From: Flavobacterium flavigenum
Lineage (GTDB): Bacteria > Bacteroidota > Bacteroidia > Flavobacteriales > Flavobacteriaceae
Direction: 5' to 3'
Assembly (NCBI RefSeq): GCF_027111255.2
Contig: NZ_CP114285.2
Coordinates: 806,001 to 870,000, forward strand
Length of the DNA stretch: 64,000 nt
Shown: positions 1 through 8,883 of the stretch, in pieces
How the letters are laid out: each line of letters begins with the position of its first letter
How positions within the stretch are numbered: position 1 is the first letter of the stretch
Position numbers and translations under genes: made by a program
Notes under the pieces: model-generated
What the model was told of the DNA's origin: nothing
The model's database searches: none
What the model saw: only the letters and a program-made list of their open reading frames with translations

Positions 1-1709
1 TCCCAGGTATTGCTATCCACCAATCCTTTATTATATCTCGCTAACCGGTACATTGTCCAGTAGGCTGCTGCAGCGTGTGGATAATTGTAAGATCTTCCTG
101 GGTCATTTGCCTCTTTATGTTTCCACGCTGCCCATGTAGAATAATCTATGTCTTTGCTGTATGTTCCTTTTGGTAAAGAATCGGGCTCATAATAAAATAC
201 GCTTTTTTTAACACCATATTTATTTTTGCCTTCATTGTACTGAATATTACCCCAAAGTGTTGTGTTTACAAACTTTTCTAACTTTTTAATTTCTTCTTTA
301 TCCGGTTGAATAAGCTGTTTCATAATAGCCGCTAACCAGCCTCCAGCTCCACCCTCATCACTTAAACCGGCAACCCATGCCCTGCTATCCTGCGTTAATT
401 GTTTTTTAGTTTCGTAATCATAACTAATTACAGATGGATTCCTTTTAAAAATTGGATCAGGCTGATCAAACCACTGTTCATTAGTTAAGAAGTGACCAAA
501 ATCTTTTATGACTTCGGTTTCAGGCTTAATAATTTTATAGTTGATGGTTTGTTTCACACCATCTTTGTAAATGATGCTTAATCGGGCACGTCCCCATTTT
601 ACGCCGCTTACAGTATATTTTTTTAATCCTTTAGGTGTTTTTCCATTTTCTTTTATTTGAATTGCTCCTTTAGGCTCTATTTCAAAGGAACTTACATCAC
701 TTTTGTAATTCAAAAACAATTGTGATTTAACATCCTGTGGAAGCACATAACCCGGAACACTTGTTGCCACAGGAAGATTTTCTGTTACCAGCGTATTCTG
801 AATGGCTTCAATTCCGTCAGAAAGCACTAATTTTAAAGAGAAATTTTTAGATTCTTTTGGTTTTAATAGCAATGACGATGGAACATTCCATTGATCTGCA
901 TTTTTCCATTCATTATCTGCATAGGCTTTACTATATACCATCCATTCATGAAAACCTTCGAAAACGATACTTCTTGGAGTTGGATCGTCATTTAAAGGAC
1001 GATAAGCCTCAAAGTTCATGTTCTCCTTTGGCAGCACTAGTAAAGCGGGTCCCTCGCCACTTAATCTTTTTACTTCTAAATAGCCTGCACCCATACCAAT
1101 ATAGGGATCAAAAAACACATTCTGAGCATGCGTTTCATTTAGCGACTTCCCTTCCAAAATATTATTGAAAACCATCGGAATTCCTAAGGCACCAATCTCA
1201 ATATTTTTATCAGATTTATTGGTTATTTCAAATCGAAGCACCAATTGACCGCCATCGTTTTCATAATAGCGCTTAATGGTTACAGGAATATCACCGGGTA
1301 ATGTATTTGCTAAATCTGCAGCAGCTAAAATTTTATCTGAAGTTGGTAAAGCAGTAATCGATCCACGTTTTGCAGCGGTTGAATAACTTTTCCAATCAGA
1401 TGCATTCGCTTCTCTAATTCTTAAATTGATATCTCCTAAATGATACAATCCGTCTTTGTCTCTAATTTCAAGCCTGTCACTTGGAGTAAAATCAAAATTC
1501 AAATTCTTAACCGGTCTTAAACCTGCAACAGTCTGTGATGCTTTTACCAATTTTAATTGAAAAGAAGGAGTATTAATTTTTTGATAGATCTCGGCAATAC
1601 CCAAAGTAGGTTCTTTTTTTTCAATCCTGCTCCAATACTCTTGTGCCTGAATATTAGCAGTTCCTATTACAAATAATAATAAACCAATCCTAAAATTTAT
1701 ATTTTTCAT
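1..1709 (-). CDS. DUF5695-like secreted protein (C-terminus beyond window)
   Basis: The frame is open from an ATG at 1709 to the window edge (about 569 codons), so only the N-terminal part is seen. It starts with a signal peptide (MKNIN, then a hydrophobic stretch ending in NIQAQ). Beyond that it reads as a large soluble extracytoplasmic protein rich in beta structure, with an internal segment on conserved aromatic residues (for example FEGFHEWMVYSKAYADNEW) and later SRAWVAGLSDEGGAGGWLAA. I associate this pattern with the DUF5695 family, which resembles six-hairpin glycosidases. That assignment is from memory and moderate. The gene follows the GH127 gene on the same strand with an 84-base gap, so the two may be co-transcribed and act on the same glycan. 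No catalytic residues can be named. Confidence 0.6.
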   Translation of the reverse strand, partial: MKNINFRIGLLLFVIGTANIQAQEYWSRIEKKEPTLGIAEIYQKINTPSFQLKLVKASQTVAGLRPVKNLNFDFTPSDRLEIRDKDGLYHLGDINLRIREANASDWKSYSTAAKRGSITALPTSDKILAAADLANTLPGDIPVTIKRYYENDGGQLVLRFEITNKSDKNIEIGALGIPMVFNNILEGKSLNETHAQNVFFDPYIGMGAGYLEVKRLSGEGPALLVLPKENMNFEAYRPLNDDPTPRSIVFEGFHEWMVYSKAYADNEWKNADQWNVPSSLLLKPKESKNFSLKLVLSDGIEAIQNTLVTENLPVATSVPGYVLPQDVKSQLFLNYKSDVSSFEIEPKGAIQIKENGKTPKGLKKYTVSGVKWGRARLSIIYKDGVKQTINYKIIKPETEVIKDFGHFLTNEQWFDQPDPIFKRNPSVISYDYETKKQLTQDSRAWVAGLSDEGGAGGWLAAIMKQLIQPDKEEIKKLEKFVNTTLWGNIQYNEGKNKYGVKKSVFYYEPDSLPKGTYSKDIDYSTWAAWKHKEANDPGRSYNYPHAAAAYWTMYRLARYNKGLVDSNTW

Positions 1710-1793
1710 GTTTGCTACGTTTCTATTTTTCTTTCTATTTAATTTTAATTGAAACTTCAAGAAGTTTTTTTTATTTGACACTTTATAATCAAA

Positions 1794-4700
1794 TTATTCT
1801 AGTGTGACATCCAAATAAACCGAATGGCGTCCGTAGGTGTTATAAAAAGGTTTAAATTCAACTCCATCAATAGTAAACTCTAATTTCTCCGGATTTCCTT
1901 TTATTGATTTACTTATATCTTTAGCGTCTAAAGTCACTTTTCTCCATTCTTTGAGAGGGTCCACTTCCTGAGCAGCCAGTAAAATAGGTCCATAAAACAA
2001 ACTGGCAACATTTTGCTGATCCGCAACTGGGTCTAAATGAAATTGAAAAGGCATTTGCAGCTCGATTGTATCTCCATCTTTCCAATTATTGCTTAAAGTA
2101 AGGTAGTTTCCGGGTACTGCTTTCTCTTTTACCTCTTTACCATTTATTTTTACAAAAAAGCCTTTGGTTGCCCAATAGGGCACACGCACATTTACATCAA
2201 ATTTCCCTTTTCCTTTAATGGTTAAAAGGGTATGGTCTTCATTAGGAAAAGAAGTCGTTTGCTCTATAATTACATTTTTTTGAGTCCATTTTAAAGTTGA
2301 TGGTACATATAGATTTACATATAAAGCCTTATTATCTAAACTCTTAAAATAAATCGAATTTTGGAATTTTGTATTACTTTCTAAAGCTGTACCGTTACAA
2401 CATGTAAAGCCATCCATTTTCGAATTACCAAACTGTTTTATTGAACCTGGTCGCAGCTGAATATGATAGGTATTTGCTGGCGTATTCTCTGCTACAGAAG
2501 CAAGAATATCGTTGTACAAACCACGCTCATAGTAATCCATTAATTCCCCACGTTGTTCGTAAAGAAACAAATCGCTGGTTAATTTTAGCATATTATAGGT
2601 AGCACATGTTTCATTTTGTCCCACAGCAGAAAAACCATTTTCATAAATAGTTGCTGGCTGGCTGATAAAACATTCTGCATTGGCAGGGTTACTGGCTCCG
2701 GCAACTCCCCCAATACTGTACATATAATCATTTGTAGTTTTGTACCAAAAATTATCTGCAATGCGGTAATAATCAGGAATATTTGAATCCTGATACATTT
2801 CGAGAGCACCAATAATTTGGGGAATATGTTGATTGGCGTGTAATCCTCGGAAAGTATCTACATTTTTGGCCAAACCATCAGAATGTTTTGCATCTCCATA
2901 AAACACTTTGATATTATCGAATAATTGCGCTACTTCTAGATATTGTTTTTCATTAGTTATTCTATAAAGACGCGCCATCGCTTCATTCATTCCTCCAAAT
3001 TCTCCAGCAATGTAGGTGTTCCACATACTAATAAGAGTTTCAGTTGGCAACTTGGCCATACGGGCATGAACCCAGCTTCCCATACCTTTGGCAATCTCAA
3101 GAGCCTTCTTGTTACCAGTCACTTCATAAATATCCATTAATCCGGCCAGTATTTTATGTAAAGTATAATATGGGGCCCAAATTTGTGTTTTCTGTCCACC
3201 GTATTTAGCTCCTTTTTCTAACATTATAAATTGATCTGGCGGATAAGCACTAATAAATCCTTTACCCCAATTCCAGTAATCGGTACGCATACCTTCTGTA
3301 CTCAAATCTGAATCATACTCTGTTTTACCTGGTCCCATCGGTACCAGCGTTGGATCTGAAACAGAAGGTCCTCCAGCCTCTTTTGGCTGACCAGACATTT
3401 GTTCTAATTCATAAAGCGTATTGACCATATAATCCATCTTAGCTGCAAAATTGTCGTGCAACGCTTTATCATATCCTGTACTTGCATAAGCCTGTGCAAT
3501 TGCTGTCAGGTAATGTCCGGTAGCATGCCCCCGTAATTTAGTATCCTGGGTATCCCAAACACCCAATGGCCCTGCTCCTTTTGGCTGTTGTTGACCAAAA
3601 GCATTGCGAAACATATACAGAAAAGAATCCGGATTTGTATCCGCCAGGGTATTGATAAACTTATCACGATTCTCCATAAACTTGGTATGGTGCCCATGAA
3701 GATCTGAGTTCAATGATACCTCATCCAAATTGAAAGTTGCAAGCTTTAGTTTAGGAGCTGCAGAGGCTTTGCCATCTTTTACCGTAACAAAAGCTTTTGG
3801 TTTTAAATCGGTACCCGCAACAATTCCGCTTATAGTATATTCTCCTGCTTTTACTACTGAACTATTATCTGTTGGAGCAGGCCAAATTACTTTTACCTCA
3901 GGTCCTTCAATTCCATTTTTATACACACCCTTGATATAACGTGGTAATCGTGGAAGACTTCCCACTACTGTTTGCACTTTAACGTCTGCTACACTTGTCA
4001 GGTATTGATTATACAACTGAGGTGTTGTACTTGGAAATTTTACTAAATCTCCAACTGCTAGTTCTGCTTCTTCCTCTTCATAGCTATCATCCAAAGCAGT
4101 GTGGTAAATTTTTCTTATTTGTTTTTCATTTAAAGGAATTCGGTACAATCTAAAATCATGTAATTTCGCATCTAAATAGGAATCTTCGGTAACAAATGAT
4201 TTTCCAATATAAAGTTTGTTATTTTTAGTCAAATTGGTATCAAATAATTGTATTAAATCAAGATCCAAATCCTTAATTGTAGATACCAATCCTCCATTTA
4301 CATATGTACTTACCGTTTTATATGGACTGTCTATAACAATTGTAATGTAATACCATTTATTAGCTTCCAGTATTGGTGAATTAGACTCATACTTTTTTCC
4401 TGTTTTTGCAACAATACCGGTAGTAAACTCCGTTTTATTACTACTTCCCATTGGAGCAGCAAAAAAATGGGATTTAGCACTTTTTCCAAAATCAAAAAAA
4501 TACTGTCCACTTTTAGCAGAACGCAAGTAAATCCATCCCGAAATACTGAGTGATTCTTCGCCTGTAAATGCATCCCCCGGAAGGGAAATAAGACCTTTAG
4601 CAGCTGGCGATAATGAAAGTACTTTCCCGAATTTCGGATCTTCTTCAAAAACCAACTTTGATTCTACTGTGCTTCCATGAAGATTATTTCGGGACCAGTC

Positions 4701-4847
4701 TTTAAGATCTCCATTGAAAACATAACGGGCAATCAATCCTGTTTCTCCAATACCGTCTAAAATCTGATCACCACCTTGCGCCCAAGCCACTGTATTTACA
4801 GAACCAAAACTCAAGATTGCAGCTATAAAAAGTTTATACATTTTCAT
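1794..4847 (-). CDS. GH127 beta-L-arabinofuranosidase with LamG-like and Ig-like domains
   Basis: Predicted secreted glycoside hydrolase of family GH127 (DUF1680), which releases beta-L-arabinofuranose from plant glycans or glycoproteins. Residues 1-24 form a signal peptide ending in VAWAQ. Residues about 32-245 look like a concanavalin/LamG lectin domain (GLIARYVFNG, then GWIYL and YYITIVID). Residues about 275-355 look like a bacterial Ig-like group 4 domain. The catalytic alpha/alpha barrel and beta domains fill about 370-1000. The GH127 signature is present: Glu746-x-Cys748 (NETC) and Cys816-Cys817 (TCCNG), matching the zinc-binding Glu/Cys/Cys/Cys set and the cysteine nucleophile known in HypBA1. 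At 1017 residues it is longer than single-domain GH127 enzymes because of the two N-terminal domains. It lies directly upstream of the DUF5695-like gene. No SusC/SusD pair is present in the window. Confidence 0.9.
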   Translation of the reverse strand: MKMYKLFIAAILSFGSVNTVAWAQGGDQILDGIGETGLIARYVFNGDLKDWSRNNLHGSTVESKLVFEEDPKFGKVLSLSPAAKGLISLPGDAFTGEESLSISGWIYLRSAKSGQYFFDFGKSAKSHFFAAPMGSSNKTEFTTGIVAKTGKKYESNSPILEANKWYYITIVIDSPYKTVSTYVNGGLVSTIKDLDLDLIQLFDTNLTKNNKLYIGKSFVTEDSYLDAKLHDFRLYRIPLNEKQIRKIYHTALDDSYEEEEAELAVGDLVKFPSTTPQLYNQYLTSVADVKVQTVVGSLPRLPRYIKGVYKNGIEGPEVKVIWPAPTDNSSVVKAGEYTISGIVAGTDLKPKAFVTVKDGKASAAPKLKLATFNLDEVSLNSDLHGHHTKFMENRDKFINTLADTNPDSFLYMFRNAFGQQQPKGAGPLGVWDTQDTKLRGHATGHYLTAIAQAYASTGYDKALHDNFAAKMDYMVNTLYELEQMSGQPKEAGGPSVSDPTLVPMGPGKTEYDSDLSTEGMRTDYWNWGKGFISAYPPDQFIMLEKGAKYGGQKTQIWAPYYTLHKILAGLMDIYEVTGNKKALEIAKGMGSWVHARMAKLPTETLISMWNTYIAGEFGGMNEAMARLYRITNEKQYLEVAQLFDNIKVFYGDAKHSDGLAKNVDTFRGLHANQHIPQIIGALEMYQDSNIPDYYRIADNFWYKTTNDYMYSIGGVAGASNPANAECFISQPATIYENGFSAVGQNETCATYNMLKLTSDLFLYEQRGELMDYYERGLYNDILASVAENTPANTYHIQLRPGSIKQFGNSKMDGFTCCNGTALESNTKFQNSIYFKSLDNKALYVNLYVPSTLKWTQKNVIIEQTTSFPNEDHTLLTIKGKGKFDVNVRVPYWATKGFFVKINGKEVKEKAVPGNYLTLSNNWKDGDTIELQMPFQFHLDPVADQQNVASLFYGPILLAAQEVDPLKEWRKVTLDAKDISKSIKGNPEKLEFTIDGVEFKPFYNTYGRHSVYLDVTLE

Positions 4848-5282
4848 AATTATTCTTTTTCACTATTTAAAATTAAAATACAAAAACAAAGTTTTACTTT
4901 TTTATATGAAGACTTTTTAAAATAAGATGTTGTTTTTTTTTAATAAAGTCACAATTTGTTAGCATATCCTACATTTGTAAATTTAAAAGCATTCTATCGA
5001 ATACTCAACCGGTATTTTATCCTAAGTCGATACTATATTATCTTCTAGTAAGTCGTTTATTTGTATTTTATGAATAAATGATACAAGAACCTAAATACAG
5101 TGAAAATGTACCTATTTAATTTTGCTTCAATTACCCAACCCTTTTGTAAAAGCCGATAGTATATTAAAAAAATTATGACCATTTAAAATGAAAAAGAGGC
5201 TGCCGAAAAATAATTTTCAGCAGCCTCCTTTTATCATCTTTACAAGCTATAAAAAGCTAAAATAATTATAGATAAATTCTTA
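4848..5282. other. Intergenic region between GH127 gene and DUF6055-like gene
   Basis: AT-rich gap holding the upstream region of the GH127 gene (left part) and the terminator of the DUF6055-like gene (5191-5232). A plus-strand TACATTTG at 4970-4977 matches the Bacteroidota -7 consensus, but no plus-strand gene follows it. No coding sequence seen. Confidence 0.6.
5191..5232 (-). terminator. Rho-independent terminator downstream of DUF6055-like gene
   Basis: Read on the minus strand, a long stem (GAGGCTGC extended by TGAAAA) pairs with its complement across a short TTA loop and is followed by CTCTTTTT. It lies about 50 bases after the stop codon of the gene ending at 5283. Confidence 0.85.
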
Positions 5283-8174
5283 TTATTGTTTTATAAATGA
5301 TTTGTTTACAATACTATTTCCAATTTGGATTTTCAACAAATAAACTCCGTGAGGCAAATCATGACAGTTATATTGAATATCAACTTTGCCCGCCTCGTAG
5401 ATTTTATCAGTAATCACATCTACTTTTTTCCCGTTTAAATCAAACAATAAAACGGTAACTTTTTCTTTTTGAGTCTGACCAAAGGAAATGTTTAAGTTTC
5501 CTTCTGTTGGATTTGGATAAATTATTAAATCAAGGTCTAAATCTAAAAGTACTTCAGAAGTCTCTGCTCTTTTTGCTGTACTAGGAGCAAATTCAATGTA
5601 ATCCAAAATACAAGGATCTGCTGAATTAATTCGGGTTGCATAAATTTCAATTGTGTCACCATTAGCTACAGAAACATTAGAGAAAGTTTTCATGTACCAG
5701 CCAACACTTGTTGCATTACAATTCCAGGATTGATCTAACTTTACAGTTGTACCTGTTTTAATAACAAGTCTAAAGGTTCCGCTATAAGCAGTCGATTTAT
5801 CATACCAGGGTACCTTTACAGTATAGTTTCCTGTTGATCCATTAAATACCGTGGTACTTCCACGAAGATTGTTTCCACCGCTATACTTCCCATTTCCTGC
5901 GGAAAATTGACTGGATGGAAGCCCACTAACTCCATTTGATAAATTCGAATATCCGGAAACAGCAGATAAATTTTCAAATTCTATACGCGTGGTTGATCCA
6001 CCTGATTGTATTAGCGAAAAATTTGCTGTCACACTTTGATTGGTAGTCATACTAAGATTTAGTGACGAGTTTGTTCCTAAAACAGTCGCCCCGGAAGTCC
6101 AATTTACAAACTGATAGCCTGTCGTTGGTGTGGCCGTCAAAGTAACTGCTGTTCCACTATCATAAGTACCGGAAGACGGAGAAACTGACCCTGATCCTGT
6201 TGGTGTAACGGAAGTAGAAAGCGTATAAGAGCTCGTTGTACATACTGGTGTTGTTGAAAAAGCCATTTGAGCAGCTGTAAAGTTTGTGAATGCAGCATTT
6301 ATGTCTACATTAGATACATCTGTGGCTCCTTTACCATCGCAGTCTGTTCTGCCATTTCTCCAATAAGGAAACTGCAGATAAACACCCGGAGTAGAACAAC
6401 TGCCTATTTCTGCATCTCCACCAACCACAACTGAACTTCCAAAATTTCCGGCAAACAACATGGCATTTCCTTTAATATTAGCCGTATTTGCAACAGAACC
6501 GCCTTCCATCCAGGCATTTCCTTCAACAATCGCGCTGCTTGATAATGTGGCGTTATACACACAGGCATTACCTCTCACAATTGCATTACCATTTATAGTT
6601 CCTCCGTCTACCATAGCATAGTCTTCTATACGGGCATTTCCAGAAATAGTACCTGCTCTGACAACTGCATAAGGCCCAACATATACTGTCGATGCAACAC
6701 TCGCATTATTAGAAACCCATCCTCCTCCATTAGTATGCAAATGTCCATTTGTTTTTAGAAATGCCCTAAAATCGGCTGCAGGCTGAAATCCTTCAGGATT
6801 GGCATTGGCAATTTTTACTTCATACGGATATCGTCTTTGCTTTGGGTACCCAACATCCATATTGTAATTTACGTGCACTTTGGGAGCAGAAAATACGACT
6901 AAGAACATATTAGCTTCTGTTGCAGTGTTGAGCGTGAATGAAGCTTCTCCTTCAGAACTATACATAGGACTGTAACGAGATATAGTCCCATCAGACTTTG
7001 TAGTAACAAACCCGTATCTCCAACCCGCCTGGGTCGTATTTACTTCTGTATGCCCTTTAAATTTAATGGTAACCTTTTTTTGTGTACCGGTACAAGTTGG
7101 ATATAATGGAATAACATTCATTCCATAATCCTGCGGCGCCCAGTCGTTATTCGTATAATATTGATCCGTTGTTCCCGCTACCTTCGTTAGAAGTGTATAT
7201 TGCCTGCTGGTGTAACGTGGCATATTCGTTTTGATGCTATTGTAAACGGTTCTGATCGTCTTTCCAAAATTACTGGTCGTATTGATTTGAGAATTCCATT
7301 GAATAGGATAATCAAAGGCAGCTTGTCTTTGGGCATAACCCCAGAGATAATCATCGAGTTGTTCCTGTGTAAAACCCTTTAGTCTTTTAATGGTTTCTAA
7401 TGGATGTTCTTCATTTATGGATTCTGCCCACATTCTTCTAGTGAAATCGAAACCTTCTTTTTCCTGAACATAATACATTAGATGAAAATTTGTGTAATGA
7501 TGCCGATTGGAGGACCACATAAAATGTCTGGTTTGTATCCAACGGGTTAATGTTCCGTCAATTTCCGCCCACTGTGGATAAGCCTGTGCACGCATAAAAT
7601 TGGCATGTCCCTCAAAGAACGGACCTGCCCAATCATATCCGGAAAATGCAGTTCCGTTACCAGGATTTTCCTGAATACGCATCATCATCTGCATCGTATG
7701 GGCAAATTCATGAGATAACGCCCCGCCGTCCCTTGTTGCCTCGGGATGTACAAACATAGCGCCAATGGTATTACTAAAAGAGCTCGCTTGTGCAAAAGCC
7801 TGCAATCTGGGATCTGTAGAATTCCAGGTGTTCATCATCATAATAATGATTTTATACTTTCCCAGATTTGTTGTGGCCGCATTACTAACAAAATTCAAAT
7901 CGGTTATGTAGCGTTTAAAGCTGGTCTCCAGGGTATCTGCAACCGATTGAGGAGTAAACCGTAAAGCAGCGTCAGCATATGCTGCAGGATTTGTTCCCAC
8001 TTTATCTCCCCAATAAAGTACAAAGTTTGTAGACTCATACTTTCTGGAGTTTGAAGTCTTGTTATAAAATTCATTATTGGGATCGCTCCATTCAGTAGGA
8101 ATAAAAAGTGTTTTCTGCGCAATCGAAAAATAACTGCAAAGAAAAAGGACGACGAACGTAATTAATTTTTTCAT
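5283..8174 (-). CDS. Secreted DUF6055/AvrXca-like protein with HEFAH motif, CBM-like domain and T9SS type A tail
   Basis: Large exported protein (963 residues) with signal peptide MKKLITFVVLFLCSYFSIAQ. Residues about 25-470 resemble the DUF6055/Svx-AvrXca family. They carry His155-Glu-Phe-Ala-His159, an HExxH-type zinc-protease-like site, in ALSHEFAHTMQM. Residues about 475-630 have short repeats (NARIEDYAMVDGG, NGNAIVRGNACV, SSAIVEGNAWMEG) like a left-handed beta-helix. Residues about 655-725 look like a divergent InlB B-repeat (GSGSVSPSSGTYDSGT and GYQFVNW). Residues about 730-870 resemble a CBM6/35 carbohydrate-binding module. The last 80 residues are a T9SS type A sorting domain (IIYPNPTEGNLNI, then GVYLLKI), so it is probably secreted by the type IX system. 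Peptidase activity is inferred only from the motif. It has its own terminator and no close operon partner. Confidence 0.75.
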   Translation of the reverse strand: MKKLITFVVLFLCSYFSIAQKTLFIPTEWSDPNNEFYNKTSNSRKYESTNFVLYWGDKVGTNPAAYADAALRFTPQSVADTLETSFKRYITDLNFVSNAATTNLGKYKIIIMMMNTWNSTDPRLQAFAQASSFSNTIGAMFVHPEATRDGGALSHEFAHTMQMMMRIQENPGNGTAFSGYDWAGPFFEGHANFMRAQAYPQWAEIDGTLTRWIQTRHFMWSSNRHHYTNFHLMYYVQEKEGFDFTRRMWAESINEEHPLETIKRLKGFTQEQLDDYLWGYAQRQAAFDYPIQWNSQINTTSNFGKTIRTVYNSIKTNMPRYTSRQYTLLTKVAGTTDQYYTNNDWAPQDYGMNVIPLYPTCTGTQKKVTIKFKGHTEVNTTQAGWRYGFVTTKSDGTISRYSPMYSSEGEASFTLNTATEANMFLVVFSAPKVHVNYNMDVGYPKQRRYPYEVKIANANPEGFQPAADFRAFLKTNGHLHTNGGGWVSNNASVASTVYVGPYAVVRAGTISGNARIEDYAMVDGGTINGNAIVRGNACVYNATLSSSAIVEGNAWMEGGSVANTANIKGNAMLFAGNFGSSVVVGGDAEIGSCSTPGVYLQFPYWRNGRTDCDGKGATDVSNVDINAAFTNFTAAQMAFSTTPVCTTSSYTLSTSVTPTGSGSVSPSSGTYDSGTAVTLTATPTTGYQFVNWTSGATVLGTNSSLNLSMTTNQSVTANFSLIQSGGSTTRIEFENLSAVSGYSNLSNGVSGLPSSQFSAGNGKYSGGNNLRGSTTVFNGSTGNYTVKVPWYDKSTAYSGTFRLVIKTGTTVKLDQSWNCNATSVGWYMKTFSNVSVANGDTIEIYATRINSADPCILDYIEFAPSTAKRAETSEVLLDLDLDLIIYPNPTEGNLNISFGQTQKEKVTVLLFDLNGKKVDVITDKIYEAGKVDIQYNCHDLPHGVYLLKIQIGNSIVNKSFIKQ

Positions 8175-8416
8175 ATTACTCTTATTAGTAGGTTAATATT
8201 TGTTATTTATTTATAAATGTAAAAATCAAATCAAACTAATTAAGAGCCAATATTAACTACAACCAATACTATATTATCATATTTTACTTACTTTACAAAA
8301 CTCAATGGCTTAGGTTTAAATTCTGAAATTTATTTTAGAACAGGATATTTAAAAATGGTCAATGCCAATACAAAATTGGGGATTAATTCTCAATCAGTTC
8401 TTAACTATATTTGAAA

Positions 8417-8452
8417 AAAGGGTTCAACTTTAATTAAAAAGTCAAACCCCAT
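8417..8452 (-). terminator. Possible minus-strand terminator after small ORF
   Basis: On the minus strand GGGTT...AACCC and ACTTT...AAAGT pair around an AATTA loop with a small internal CA loop, followed by CCCTTTTTT. It lies about 100 bases downstream of the 34-codon ORF and about 360 bases after the stronger operon terminator, so it would serve a separate short transcript. Confidence 0.4.
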
Positions 8453-8554
8453 TATTTTTAAACTTACACGCTTTTTAGGACAATATCGGCTTAAAATTTG
8501 AGCAGGAAAAAACTTTTTTGGGTTCCTTAACCTCTTTTTACTAAACTCAATCAC

Positions 8555-8659
8555 TCAAAATATATTTAGGAGAAATTTGATACAGGCTAATATAAAAGAT
8601 ACCCATAAAACAGTACATGATGCTATAAACAGCCAGGTAAATATTCTAATATATTTCAT
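8555..8659 (-). CDS. Candidate 34-residue membrane peptide
   Basis: A 34-codon frame starting at ATG 8659 and ending at TGA 8555. It begins MKYIRIFTWLFIASC and continues with a second hydrophobic stretch ending in CIKFLLNIF, so nearly the whole peptide could be one long or two short membrane helices with basic residues at the N-terminus and near the end. It sits between two minus-strand terminator-like hairpins, as a separate short transcript would. No family is recognised. AT-rich DNA gives hydrophobic frames by chance, so this is a candidate only. Confidence 0.3.
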   Translation of the reverse strand: MKYIRIFTWLFIASCTVLWVSFILACIKFLLNIF

Positions 8660-8802
8660 AATATTTTATTTATTCAGAAAAAAAATATACATATAGACTT
8701 TACATAGATAATAGTAGTATTCTAAGAGTTTACGATTATTTTATTTGACAAACTTTGAATTTTCGTATCTCTTTTAATACTAAAAACTGAAAAAATACTA
8801 AC

Positions 8803-8860
8803 GAAAAAAAGGGATGTAAGCTTCTAATAATAAAACATTACTTTAAGCTTACATCCTTTC
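8803..8860 (-). terminator. Terminator of adhesin/PorP/OmpA operon
   Basis: A perfect 12-bp stem (GGATGTAAGCTT paired with AAGCTTACATCC) followed on the minus strand by CCCTTTTTTT, about 25 bases after the stop codon of the OmpA gene. Confidence 0.85.
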
Positions 8861-8883
8861 AATACTAAAATTAAATTAGAGAA

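Larger units (their letters stand above)
8175..8883. other. Intergenic region with small ORF candidate and two hairpins
   Basis: About 700 bases between the DUF6055-like gene start and the end of the adhesin/PorP/OmpA operon. It holds the operon terminator (8803-8860), a possible 34-residue membrane peptide gene (8555-8659) and a second minus-strand hairpin at about 8417-8452. The rest is AT-rich upstream sequence. Confidence 0.6.

Noticed and set aside
4970..4977. TACATTTG as a promoter on the plus strand
   Set aside because: It matches the -7 box, but no gene or terminator follows on that strand. AT-rich sequence gives such boxes by chance.
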